Part shown: one piece after another, positions 15,931 to 24,104 of the stretch
Layout: the number at the start of each line of letters is the position of its first letter
How positions within the stretch are numbered: the stretch's first letter is position 1
IMG/VR virus record: IMGVR_UViG_3300027759_000230
Location: 1 to 35,605 of that record
Origin: a virus
Strand: one strand, 5' to 3'
DNA: 35,605 nt
Notes under the pieces: model-generated
What the model was told of the DNA's origin: nothing
Seen by the model: only the letters and a program-made list of their open reading frames with translations
Database searches by the model: none
Translations under genes and position numbers: made by a program

Positions 15931-16779
15931 TTAAATCCTACCCAAAATACCAGGGAAATTGAAAGTCATATTACATTGACCGTTTTTATGCTCAAACGGT
16001 AAATGTGTATAATCTATATCGATATATTTCTTAATTCTATGCTCTTCAAAGAATAACGAGCAAATAAAAGTTCTAATAGGCGCATCACCCCAGCGATAAT
16101 GATAGATGTTCTTTGACTGTTTAATGAGGTCTAATAATTGTCTCACCTCTGGCGTATAAAACTTCTCGATGTTTAATAGCTCGAAATTGTTATAAAAGCA
16201 TCGATAATTATAGTACCCAAACTGGTCTAACAACTTGTGGTAGAATTTTGGTTTTATGTTGTGTTCTTTAACATAGTCGCCGATGAATCTATTAAGTTCT
16301 AGTACGACATGATAAAATTCTCTTTGTTCGATAACATACCCATATATAAGATCTTGTTTATTTAAATCATCGAAAATGTTATAATTGATTTTACTGGTTA
16401 TTATCGAATCAGTATCGAGTCTACAATAAGTCTTTATGCCTAAATTTATGCAATGTTGGAAGACTTCGTGGGCAAAAAATGAACACATATTCGAATATTT
16501 TAAACTCCAATATTTCGAATTCTCAGCTCTTGGCCATTTTACATCATATGAGTCATTTAAAAATTCAATCGGCTCTTGCAGAGTTACCTTGTAATATTGA
16601 ATATTTGGTATATTTAATCTATTAATAAAATCAATATCATTGTCAAACCCTTCTTCGTGGAATATCACAATCTTATTGTTATAATGCTTATTATAGTTCT
16701 CATGAAGAGATGTTAAACATTCTGTGATCTGATGCCTGTTGACATTATTTTTCGATAATAATATAAAAGCATTTTCCAT
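15931..16779 (-). CDS. KRE2/MNT1-like (GT15) glycosyltransferase
   Basis: A 282-residue protein with the signature text of the GT15 alpha-1,2-mannosyltransferase family known mainly from fungi: YCRLDTDS (118-125) in the place of the nucleotide-sugar/metal site, YNNFELLNIEKFY (196-208) matching the NFEI motif, YHYRWGDAPIRTFICSLFF (226-244) matching YERWGDAPVH, and DIDYTHLPFEH (254-264). The N-terminal KYWSLKYSNMCSFFAHEVF also fits. It lacks the membrane anchor of the fungal enzymes. It lies 14 bases downstream of the methyltransferase gene with AGGAG spanning the junction, so the two are co-transcribed and may modify one glycan. Confidence 0.8.
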   Translation of the reverse strand: MENAFILLSKNNVNRHQITECLTSLHENYNKHYNNKIVIFHEEGFDNDIDFINRLNIPNIQYYKVTLQEPIEFLNDSYDVKWPRAENSKYWSLKYSNMCSFFAHEVFQHCINLGIKTYCRLDTDSIITSKINYNIFDDLNKQDLIYGYVIEQREFYHVVLELNRFIGDYVKEHNIKPKFYHKLLDQFGYYNYRCFYNNFELLNIEKFYTPEVRQLLDLIKQSKNIYHYRWGDAPIRTFICSLFFEEHRIKKYIDIDYTHLPFEHKNGQCNMTFNFPGILGRI

Positions 16780-16793
16780 CTATTGCTCCTAAG

Positions 16794-18308
16794 CTAATTT
16801 AACAATAAGGCATGGTTTAGGAATTTGTTCAGCGTTGCTAACACATAGCCCGATTTATCCACTGATTCTCCTCCAAAATAGCCGCCAAAAGCGTCAACTA
16901 TCTCAGAGTATGATAATGACCCATCTAAGAGTCCGAGAATCAGACGCTCATTGTCGTCTAAGTCCACAGCGCATAAATTTAAATTAATGATCGGCCCAGA
17001 CGAGCTTGCCATAAACCTTGCTAACTTTGAAGCCTTAGGAGAATGATGCACGTAGGAGGCTATATTTCTCTTGTTGGCCGCAACTTCGATAGTCCTAGCT
17101 GTAAGGCAAGAAAATAACAATAATAACTGATAGGCAAGTATTTCCTTTTGCTCTTCGATTTTACCGCCACAGCCAGCGATGTTTAAACATTCAGCTGATG
17201 AGGTTAATAAGTTATTAAAGCTTAACTGTCCTGGCGAATGATCAGAAAGCATTTTCAATGCGACCTTAACGAGCGGATCAGTAACAGTGAGGCTAAATTC
17301 ACCGCCAATATTTAGATTTAATGGCTCAGAATTACACAGATCATTAACGTTGTTAGATATTAAAAGATTATTTGCAGACAAATACATATCATATAGTTTG
17401 GTCGGATCTAAACCACTCTGAGAAGATATAGCAGCATCAGCTCTACAAACGATCGACTTACGACCACGTCTGTTTCTGAAGAAATCCATGTATTGTTCGC
17501 TCTCTACAAGATTAGGAGACAATAATAAGGCATCTTGTGCATCCTTAGGCATGTCTTGCGACGACATAGTTTTTAAATCATAGTCGGCGATATAGGCAAG
17601 ATTGAACGAATTTAATCTGCCAACCATATTACTGAAATAAACAGGCCAGTTATGTTCCGATATAAACTCGCGGTATAAAATGGTGTCTGATAATCGCTCG
17701 ACAGCCGTAATTTCATAAATAAGCAGATCTTTCTCTTCTTTACCGCTGGTAGAATTATCTTTTAGAAAGCGAATAAATGACTTCGCTTGTTTAATCTTTT
17801 CTTGCTTGTCAGCATAAGATTGCACATGGTGTTGAATCATACCGCGCAGAGCGTTTTGCATATGCCAGCCAGGCATAGTGTTATAATCGATGAAGGCAAG
17901 GCCATTTGCCGATAGATACTTATCCAAAATATTGAGTAAGATTATTTGGCTAGTTTGGTCTACCCAAGAATATACATTATTGACGATAATTAGGTCAAAA
18001 AGAATACTATTAGCTTCTAAAAAAGACTCTAATGATATGTCATATAAGCTAATATTTTTAGACGACAATTCCTCTAAAAGATGTTGGCCTTTATGTATCG
18101 CATCGGAACAATCACTTATACCAACATAAACATTGTTCGGATTCTGCTCTGCGGCCGCCAATAGTCTTATACCATCACCGCAGCCAATTTCTAATATTTT
18201 AAGACTACCGAAAGCCGTTTTAAAACCAAACAAATGACTTATCGATAGAATCCTGTCGAAATCGACATTCTTAGAATCGATATTATCTATTATATAATCA
18301 TAAGACAT
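16794..18308 (-). CDS. SAM-dependent methyltransferase with regulatory domain
   Basis: 504 residues. LEIGCGDG (39-46) is the SAM-binding loop of a class I methyltransferase, followed by YVGIS and FDLIIVNNVYSWV. FIDYNTMPGWHMQNALRGMI and, further on, YFSNMVGRLNSFNLAYIADYDL with FRNRRGRKSIVCR match the methyltransferase regulatory domain family (PF10119 type). The rest resembles no domain I recognise. I chose ATG 18308 (GGGGAAA upstream) over a TTG 18 codons further out that overlaps the divergent gene. These proteins often sit in surface-glycan loci, which fits the adjacent glycosyltransferase. Confidence 0.83.
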   Translation of the reverse strand: MSYDYIIDNIDSKNVDFDRILSISHLFGFKTAFGSLKILEIGCGDGIRLLAAAEQNPNNVYVGISDCSDAIHKGQHLLEELSSKNISLYDISLESFLEANSILFDLIIVNNVYSWVDQTSQIILLNILDKYLSANGLAFIDYNTMPGWHMQNALRGMIQHHVQSYADKQEKIKQAKSFIRFLKDNSTSGKEEKDLLIYEITAVERLSDTILYREFISEHNWPVYFSNMVGRLNSFNLAYIADYDLKTMSSQDMPKDAQDALLLSPNLVESEQYMDFFRNRRGRKSIVCRADAAISSQSGLDPTKLYDMYLSANNLLISNNVNDLCNSEPLNLNIGGEFSLTVTDPLVKVALKMLSDHSPGQLSFNNLLTSSAECLNIAGCGGKIEEQKEILAYQLLLLFSCLTARTIEVAANKRNIASYVHHSPKASKLARFMASSSGPIINLNLCAVDLDDNERLILGLLDGSLSYSEIVDAFGGYFGGESVDKSGYVLATLNKFLNHALLLN

Positions 18309-18361
18309 AAATATTTCCCCAAATATTAAATATATACTATTTGAACGAATAGGAGCATACA

Positions 18362-18874
18362 ATGTTTAATGCTGAATTGATATCCTTGTCCAACGGTCAA
18401 TCATACGACAAAATACAAATTATGGAAGCTAGAAAAGGCGATTTTGAAATCCACAGCATCCCTAAGCCTTTCGGGCACATGACAATCGCTTTCTTCCACC
18501 ATGGATCTCTATACCTCTCACATCCTTGGTGCGTAAGAACCATCCATTTAGATCGTTTCCCAAGAAAAGGAAACGGAGCCAAAAATTTTCATTTTGATAG
18601 AATTGTACTAGATAACGATATTATTTATACTGATGGACATTATCTCGATGATGACTACTATGCTGATCTAGGAATACCTGACATATTTGAGGACCCAGGC
18701 GAAGTAATCGACCAAGTCACCTTCTCATGCAGTGAAGGCATTTTTATCACTCATGATGCTAATGTTGCCAGTATAATTATAAAAGGCGATAGAAATAAAA
18801 GCGGCGTAATCAAAAGCATTAACAATAGCAATTACGGAAAACCCAGAAAAACCAAAGAAGATACACAAGCTTAA
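18362..18874 (+). CDS. Hypothetical protein
   Basis: 170 residues, acidic in the middle (HYLDDDYYADLGIPDIFEDPGE) and basic at the C-terminal tail (KPRKTKEDTQA). The central part contains FGHMTIAFFHHGSLYLSHPW and GNGAKNFHFDRIVL, rich in His and aromatic residues. No family is recognised. It starts at ATG with AGGAG at 18351-18355 and is divergent from the methyltransferase. The shared 53-base gap is AT-rich and contains TATACTAT, a possible promoter. Confidence 0.58.
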   Translation: MFNAELISLSNGQSYDKIQIMEARKGDFEIHSIPKPFGHMTIAFFHHGSLYLSHPWCVRTIHLDRFPRKGNGAKNFHFDRIVLDNDIIYTDGHYLDDDYYADLGIPDIFEDPGEVIDQVTFSCSEGIFITHDANVASIIIKGDRNKSGVIKSINNSNYGKPRKTKEDTQA

Positions 18875-18879
18875 AGCCA

Positions 18880-19662
18880 CTAATTCCCAGCGGGTCCATA
18901 AGTCGGCATTCCGTTAGGCGAAAAAGAAGGGCCGCCTGATGGTTTTACTTGCGGCTGTGCTTGTGGTTGCGCAGCAGCGACTGTCTCAGCATTGAATTTT
19001 TTAATGTTAGCTTGGTCGCGCACTTCTTGAGCATTAATCCTTTGTAACCCGACCCAAGCCTGCTTAAACGCTGGGTGAGTAGGCATAAAATCAACAGTAA
19101 ACGTCAACTGACTGCCGGGGGTGATGGAAGATAGATCTAGAAAACCTTTTTCATTTTTCTCTATTGGAGCACCGCCAATATTAAAAGTAATTTGGTTGCT
19201 TACAGCCTGAAAATACGATTGGTTTGGCCTTCCTATCTCGTAAAGCTGACAGAATTTATAAATGCTTTGCCGTCTGGCTTCGTCCATCCGAGATCTGACC
19301 TTACTTTCTACGGCACTTTTTGCGTTTGGATTGTTTTCATCGAATTTTGGAACATCTACCACCCATGTTATTGAAATTCCACCTCTTTCATCATGACGAG
19401 CTTGGTTAATATTGGTGCTCTTTAATGAAGCAGGCGCAGTTGCCGATTGGACCATTGCTGGTCGCTCAACAGCTCTAGGCACATCGGCATCCATCTCATT
19501 CAACAGGCTTCGTCTTAATTTTTTAATATCGATGAATTCTAGTAACGGGCTACCAGCATAGACCCCGTTTTCATTAAGAAACGAATCGATAATATCGTCA
19601 GGCGATAATCTTACTTCAGATTCCATGCCTTCCGAGATGTTGCATATAGACCAATTTTTCAT
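18880..19662 (-). CDS. Hypothetical protein with Pro/Gln-rich tail
   Basis: About 260 residues. The N-terminal 60 are helical and acidic (LSPDDIIDSFLNENG, SPLLEFIDIKKLRRSLLNE). The middle is an alpha/beta domain (GGISITWVVDVPKF ... ITPGSQLTFTVDFMPTHPAFKQAWVGLQRI), and the last 30 are low-complexity Ala/Gln/Pro/Gly. No family is recognised. The second in-frame ATG (19662) is preferred because GAGGAG sits six bases upstream; the first ATG abuts it. It lies convergent to the preceding gene and divergent from the M14 peptidase. Confidence 0.58.
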   Translation of the reverse strand: MKNWSICNISEGMESEVRLSPDDIIDSFLNENGVYAGSPLLEFIDIKKLRRSLLNEMDADVPRAVERPAMVQSATAPASLKSTNINQARHDERGGISITWVVDVPKFDENNPNAKSAVESKVRSRMDEARRQSIYKFCQLYEIGRPNQSYFQAVSNQITFNIGGAPIEKNEKGFLDLSSITPGSQLTFTVDFMPTHPAFKQAWVGLQRINAQEVRDQANIKKFNAETVAAAQPQAQPQVKPSGGPSFSPNGMPTYGPAGN

Positions 19663-19789
19663 TTTCATCTCCTCTATTAATTTATATTTGTCTTGATCCT
19701 TGATAAATATATATATCGTTGAATAAACCTCTAATTAACATCCAAAAAGCTCGTGCCGAGTACAAAATATTAGTGGAAAAAATAAAAAT

Positions 19790-20560
19790 ATGCGCATTAA
19801 ACAGCTATTAAAATCTGATGATCCCAAATACAATAAGCCAGATTATTTATCTGAGATCTATGATGCTAAGGACGGTAAGGGAAGATATAAAGAAGTAATT
19901 GAATCTTGCATTGGCTCTAATGGTGTAACCAGCTTAGAAATTAATACCGAAGGCGGCCAGATATACGTATTCAAAGCCGGCAACGGTACTAGCAAAAGGC
20001 TTCTCCTGACATCTGGCTTGCATGGCAATGAAAGCATAGGCCCGAAAGTCTCATCGATGTTCTTAAGCTTAAAGGAAATACCTTCCGACACCTCCGTAAT
20101 GGTCATTCCGGTAATGAACCCAGATGGTTTCATCGGCGCACACCGCAGAGATAAAACCAACCGTGATCCTAACAGAAGCTTTAATAGTGAATCAAAAGAA
20201 TATACTGAATTATTAAAGACCATATTAGACTTCGACCCAACCATATGTGTAGACCTGCATGAATTCCATGAAAATGATGGGGCCTTCGTTTACACTAACT
20301 TACCAAGCATTAAGGAAAAATTAACCGAAGTCTATAAGACATGCAAAATACCTGTTACCAAGAAAAAGAAAATAAATGGTGATGAGGTTATGTCAGGAAT
20401 GGTGTTATATAACAAAAAAGACAAAAACGACGGTACGCTAATATCATGGTTACACAGCAAAGGATATCAATACATTCTGCCAGAATCGATGTCCGAAGCT
20501 GACCCATGGAGCCAAATCACCTTTTTAAAGCTGATAATTGATCTAGCTCTAACTGTCTAA
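19790..20560 (+). CDS. M14-type zinc carboxypeptidase / succinylglutamate desuccinylase-like hydrolase
   Basis: 256 residues with the metallocarboxypeptidase core: SGLHGNES with the zinc ligands H78 and E81 (HxxE), VMNPDGFIGAHRRDKTNRDPNRSF (108-131) with substrate-binding Asn/Arg, DLHEF with the third ligand H157, and a catalytic Glu candidate in LPESM (E232). The length fits murein-peptide amidases (MpaA-like) and AstE/AspA enzymes rather than digestive carboxypeptidases. In a phage a peptidoglycan peptide substrate is plausible, but nothing here proves it. There is no signal peptide. The ribosome site is weak. Confidence 0.8.
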   Translation: MRIKQLLKSDDPKYNKPDYLSEIYDAKDGKGRYKEVIESCIGSNGVTSLEINTEGGQIYVFKAGNGTSKRLLLTSGLHGNESIGPKVSSMFLSLKEIPSDTSVMVIPVMNPDGFIGAHRRDKTNRDPNRSFNSESKEYTELLKTILDFDPTICVDLHEFHENDGAFVYTNLPSIKEKLTEVYKTCKIPVTKKKKINGDEVMSGMVLYNKKDKNDGTLISWLHSKGYQYILPESMSEADPWSQITFLKLIIDLALTV

Positions 20561-20641
20561 ATCGATCGCATCAATACCTAAATTATCATCTGTAAAACAG
20601 ATTAAAATATAAAATAGCTACACCCAAAAATAGGGGGCAAT

Positions 20642-21313
20642 ATGGGTAGGAAAAAGAAAAACGTATCTAATTCCAACAACTCCTCAACCGAAACCATTTT
20701 CCATTTCGAGCCTAAAAACCAATCACAACACGAAGTAATGAAAAACTATGCTAGCAAAGACCTATTATTCTTAATAGGGCCTGCTGGAAATGGTAAAACA
20801 CATTGCGCCTTGGCATGCGCCATAAAAGACTGTTTAGCTGGAAATAAAGAAACGATCTTGGTGGTAAGACCAGCGATCGAGACAGGCGGCGAAACGCTTG
20901 GACATCTCCCAGGGAGTGTCGAAGAAAAAATGGACCCATACTTCTCCCCAATCAAAAGATTGCTAAAAAGAATGGTCTTTAAATTCCCCGAAGAAGCCCT
21001 ATTGTTTCAGCCATTAGCATACATGCGTGGTGATACTTTCGAAAATACAGTATTATTCCTTGACGAAGCCCAAAATGCTAGTTATTCACAATTAAAAATG
21101 TTTTTAACTCGAATGGGTTCGAATTCTAAAGTGATCATATCAGGTGATCCTGACCAGACAGACGTAAAGCCAAAGAACCCTGATAAAATGTCGTGTGATA
21201 TCTTATCAGTCGCAAAACGGCTTTCTAACCTGCCTGAAGTTGCTGTAATTGATTTTTCTAAAGAAGAATCGCTTAGACACCCGCTGATAAAGACCATGTT
21301 ATCACGGCTTTAA
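20642..21313 (+). CDS. phoH: PhoH-like ATPase
   Basis: 223 residues, a single PhoH domain: PKNQSQHEVMKNY as the adenine-side Q-motif-like helix, Walker A GPAGNGKT (46-53), RPAIETGGETLGHLPG (76-91), which is the PhoH signature, Walker B VLFLDEAQNA (137-146) and ISGDPDQTD (166-174). PhoH proteins are P-loop ATPases, induced by phosphate starvation in bacteria, and are very common in phages of aquatic hosts. Their biochemical role is still debated (RNA-related helicase or nuclease functions). AGGGGGC precedes the ATG. It ends back to back with the next gene. Confidence 0.93.
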   Translation: MGRKKKNVSNSNNSSTETIFHFEPKNQSQHEVMKNYASKDLLFLIGPAGNGKTHCALACAIKDCLAGNKETILVVRPAIETGGETLGHLPGSVEEKMDPYFSPIKRLLKRMVFKFPEEALLFQPLAYMRGDTFENTVLFLDEAQNASYSQLKMFLTRMGSNSKVIISGDPDQTDVKPKNPDKMSCDILSVAKRLSNLPEVAVIDFSKEESLRHPLIKTMLSRL

Positions 21314-22195
21314 TTATTTTAGATAGCTATTATAATTTTCTAAGATCTTAAAGTGGAGCAAGGAAGAACCAACCGCTCCCACTCTAGAAAAAATCTTGTA
21401 AACATATGTCAAGTTGGTCATAATCGCCCCGGTGCTAAAAGCACCATAAACCAACGTAAAAATGACTATCACCTCGGCTATGTTAGCGATGAATTCATGA
21501 ATACCATAGCCATAAGCATCCCAGTCAGAAGCCTTGATCATCTGTTTACTCTGCGAGATGAGATGAACAGAAACATCAGGATGCTCAGAATGCATAATAG
21601 TTTCATTTAAAATCTCTTTAACTTTCTGGCGGTTATCGTCAATCTTTTGCTGGATAATAGCCATATAATATTGCACGTAAAAGGCTAATCCCAACAAAGC
21701 CATAACCACTAGACTTACCTTTGGCATAAAGTAAAAAAGCATTGCGGAAGATATAAAGATATCGATAAATGCTGATATCCCATTCGGTAAAGCATATTCG
21801 TAAAATCTAGTATACTCTATAAGCATATGAGTCCGTGATAAAATCCTAGATCTTTCTACGCCTTTATTAATTAATGTTTTGATGCGGTCACTCGCTAGGC
21901 CGGACCATATCTTAGCATATAACCTCGTGTCCCATAACCTTCTAAGCACAGACAAGCCGACGCAAAAAGCCACAATAGAAATATAAATCCAAAAATGATA
22001 AAAATCATCCTCTAATAATGTATCGATGGCTAGGCCAAGGAAAAAGGGGATTAATGATATAAATGTTTCTTCTATCGCCAAAGCAACATATGTTAGACAA
22101 ATCAAAATCTTATTTCTTTTAAAAATTTCGATTAACATAGAAAATGGTTCTTTAGAATACTTCCAAACGGCTCTACTTAAGGTTTTAGCAACCAT
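21314..22195 (-). CDS. Lone ABC-exporter-like transmembrane domain protein
   Basis: 293 residues with about six hydrophobic segments (ILICLTYVALAIEETFISLIPFFLGLAIDTL; FWIYISIVAFCVGLSVL; ISAFIDIFISSAMLFYFM; VSLVVMALLGLAFYV; FIANIAEVIVIFTLVYGAF; and a weaker last one), laid out as in the six-helix domain of type IV ABC exporters (PF13748-like). No Walker A, signature or Walker B motif follows, and no ATPase gene is adjacent. ERSRILSRTHMLIEYTRFYEYALPNGISAFIDI recalls the coupling-helix region. It may act alone in the membrane or interfere with a host transporter. No ribosome site is evident. Confidence 0.72.
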   Translation of the reverse strand: MVAKTLSRAVWKYSKEPFSMLIEIFKRNKILICLTYVALAIEETFISLIPFFLGLAIDTLLEDDFYHFWIYISIVAFCVGLSVLRRLWDTRLYAKIWSGLASDRIKTLINKGVERSRILSRTHMLIEYTRFYEYALPNGISAFIDIFISSAMLFYFMPKVSLVVMALLGLAFYVQYYMAIIQQKIDDNRQKVKEILNETIMHSEHPDVSVHLISQSKQMIKASDWDAYGYGIHEFIANIAEVIVIFTLVYGAFSTGAIMTNLTYVYKIFSRVGAVGSSLLHFKILENYNSYLK

Positions 22196-22245
22196 GTCTA
22201 TGATATGATTTATAATTCATTTTGAGATATGTTTAAAGATATATT

Positions 22246-23259
22246 CTATATATCTAACTTGCATTCCGGCCATTCTCTCCACCAATTCTTAGCCGCCACA
22301 TGACAATTAAATCCATTCCAAGAATATGGCCCACTTTGGGTAAAATACTCATTGTGTGAAGAATCCATAAATAAAAAGCATTCACTCTTATTATTCAGAA
22401 GCCTAAGCCTATGGATAAATGACGAAAAAGTGCTCCCCGGAGTTCCGATAAAATAACCAGAGTCGGATAAAATTAAAAGAGAAATTAAACCCAGCACAAC
22501 CTCATCGTGAAATTCTAGACTAAGAAATTCGTCTTTAAAATGATTCAGAATAATTTCATCGACGAAAATACAATTATCATTTAATTCACTTCTAATAAGG
22601 CTGACGTCATCAGTTGAAAATATTATCTTATTATGCCTTTCCTTGACCTTGTTATAATATTTTAATCGATTGTCGCTCGTCGAATGATAATTCTTAGCGT
22701 GATCAGTCAATCTAATATGCATGGCTGAGAAATTACTAAGCTGCGACGATATCTTCTTCGCAAACTGGACATATTGCTCTTTAAACCTTAATTTATTTAA
22801 AACCAAATCTAGCTCTCTTGGACGATTAAAAATGAATCTACTGTAAAAAGAAAAACAATTAGTATGGAAATAATTATCTGCATGTCTGTCGATATGTAAT
22901 CTTGATCTACCCTCCGAAAATGAATGCTCATTATGGCTATTATCGCCATATTTATAATAAGATTGAATAATATTTTCGTGTTTAATGAAATTAACTTGTG
23001 GTACTTCATCAATCAATCTGAAATCGATTTCATTAGGTATGTCTAATAATTGGAAGACATTAGGTTTATTAGATGAACGCATCTCTGGGGTCGCCATCGT
23101 CCTTACAGGCGGCACGAAAATGTTCCCATAGCTCTTCTTAGAATAATCAAAAAAATGTATCTGTTGCTTCTCTAAAAAAGAAATGCAACAACCAAGCTCG
23201 ACTGACATGACCTGATTAATTAAACCAGCATTATGAATTTGCCAAAACATTTTAGGCAT
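22246..23259 (-). CDS. O-fucosyltransferase-like GT-B glycosyltransferase
   Basis: 337 residues. The order of motifs follows the GDP-fucose O-fucosyltransferase superfamily (PF10250 type): an N-terminal NAGLINQVMSVELGCCISFL (10-29) like the GxxNQ nucleotide-sugar site, SAMHIRLTDH (178-187) with the catalytic-type HxR, IIFSTDD (212-218), and FIGTPGSTFSSFIHRLR (270-286) as the C-terminal donor site. It would transfer fucose or a related sugar. GGGAG lies about eight bases before the ATG. Its upstream neighbour on this strand's 5' side is the structured RNA, which lies on the opposite strand. Confidence 0.72.
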   Translation of the reverse strand: MPKMFWQIHNAGLINQVMSVELGCCISFLEKQQIHFFDYSKKSYGNIFVPPVRTMATPEMRSSNKPNVFQLLDIPNEIDFRLIDEVPQVNFIKHENIIQSYYKYGDNSHNEHSFSEGRSRLHIDRHADNYFHTNCFSFYSRFIFNRPRELDLVLNKLRFKEQYVQFAKKISSQLSNFSAMHIRLTDHAKNYHSTSDNRLKYYNKVKERHNKIIFSTDDVSLIRSELNDNCIFVDEIILNHFKDEFLSLEFHDEVVLGLISLLILSDSGYFIGTPGSTFSSFIHRLRLLNNKSECFLFMDSSHNEYFTQSGPYSWNGFNCHVAAKNWWREWPECKLDI

Positions 23260-23285
23260 CCGACTGGCTCCCGACCAAAATAATA

Positions 23286-23302
23286 TATACCATAGTCAAA
23301 GG
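23286..23302 (+). promoter_or_regulatory. 17-bp shared element, copy B
   Basis: TATACCATAGTCAAAGG is identical to 7037-7053 and directly precedes the 5' arm of the structured RNA. Its place upstream of two unrelated plus-strand units argues for a promoter or activator site. Confidence 0.5.
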
Positions 23303-23308
23303 TACTAT

Positions 23309-23511
23309 ACGATCAGTAGACCTGCTACTTGAAATAGTCGGCACCAACACATCACGGTGTGTTTGGATAAGAACTCATGCCAAGTAGAGACTTGTGTGTT
23401 AAACGGACCAATAAGGTACCGACTGCCTATACCTTCACCGTAGACGCCAAACGAATCGGTCCTAGGCTCGGGGGTCGAGCAATTCTAACAGCCTACTGAT
23501 CGTTCTTTTTT
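23309..23511 (+). ncRNA. Structured RNA candidate with terminal stem, pseudoknot and terminator
   Basis: The 250-base gap holds no gene on either strand but a dense set of pairings. Terminal stem: CGATCAGTAG (23310-23319) with CTACTGATCG (23493-23502), followed by TTCTTTTTT. Helix 2: CTACTTG (23325-23331) with CAAGTAG (23381-23387), enclosing a CCAACACA/TGTGTTTGG hairpin. Helix 3: GGACC (23405-23409) with GGTCC (23458-23462), enclosing AAGGTA (23413-23418)/TACCTT (23430-23435). Helix 4: GCTCG/CGAGC (23466-23480). The loop of the AAGGTA hairpin carries CCGACT (23419-23424), complementary to AGTCGG (23336-23341), a kissing-loop or pseudoknot contact. The U-run after the closing stem sets the plus-strand direction. 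It is not a tRNA, and I see no tmRNA, RNase P or known riboswitch signature. Confidence 0.72.
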
Positions 23512-23842
23512 AACAATCCCACTTACGAAGAGCTTTGCAAATGTCTTTGTCTGGTGTCTTAGAACAGTCTATGTTGTGCATCTTCTTCTGACCACCCATC
23601 CTAGCACAGAAAGACTTACGACGTCCAGCTTTTTTAGGCGACTTCTTAGCAGCCTCTTTGCTTACTGGAGGCTTCAAGTCATGTCCGCCATGCTTCTTGA
23701 AATATTTTCGGCCTTTTTCGTTAAGGCCACCGTCTTTAGCCTGTAAGGATTTCTTCACACCACTGCCGTGTGATTCTTCGTCTTTACCTTCATTAATAGA
23801 ATTTATTAAATCTTGGTAATCTTTACTAAATGCGTAACTCAT
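23510..23842 (-). CDS. DUF6321-type small basic protein
   Basis: 110 residues, very basic. GGLNEKGRKYFKKHGGHDLKPPVS (38-61), KKSPKKAGRRKSFCARM (66-82) and the end KALRKWDC are the conserved segments of the DUF6321 proteins found in many large phages of aquatic bacteria. The role is unknown. The basic K/R stretches and Cys residues (79, 93, 102, 110) would suit nucleic-acid or metal binding, which is inference. AGGGG lies about eight bases before the ATG. The stop lies at the end of the T-run of the structured RNA on the other strand. Confidence 0.82.
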   Translation of the reverse strand: MSYAFSKDYQDLINSINEGKDEESHGSGVKKSLQAKDGGLNEKGRKYFKKHGGHDLKPPVSKEAAKKSPKKAGRRKSFCARMGGQKKMHNIDCSKTPDKDICKALRKWDC

Positions 23843-23886
23843 AGTATAGCCCCTGTTGTAATGACTAAATTATGTTTACCCATAAG

Positions 23887-24078
23887 CTATTTCGATAAAT
23901 TAGGCAACAAAGCATCAATATCCTGCAATAACGTATCAGATACTAATCTTGCTTCTCTAACACGTTGCTCTACAGTAGCTTCCTTACCATATTTTGATTT
24001 AATCAGCTTTTCATAAACTTCATATTTATTACCTATTCTAATTAATCTCTTCCTGAGCACATTAAGTTCATCATCCAT
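23887..24078 (-). CDS. Small helical (coiled-coil) hypothetical protein
   Basis: 63 residues, almost entirely charged helix (ELNVLRKRLIRIGNKYEVYEKLIKSKYG ... ATVEQRVREARLVSDTLLQDIDALL), likely a helical hairpin or coiled coil. The ATG at 24078 is chosen over a TTG four codons upstream because GGAG lies six bases before it. It is divergent from the next gene. No family is recognised. Confidence 0.55.
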   Translation of the reverse strand: MDDELNVLRKRLIRIGNKYEVYEKLIKSKYGKEATVEQRVREARLVSDTLLQDIDALLPNLSK

Positions 24079-24104
24079 ACCTTGCTCCAAATGTAAATAA
24101 ATTT

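Noticed and set aside
23309-23511. The structured RNA as a tRNA, tmRNA or RNase P RNA
   Set aside because: There is no cloverleaf, CCA end, T-loop, tag frame or conserved RNase P core text. The long closing stem and size do not fit.
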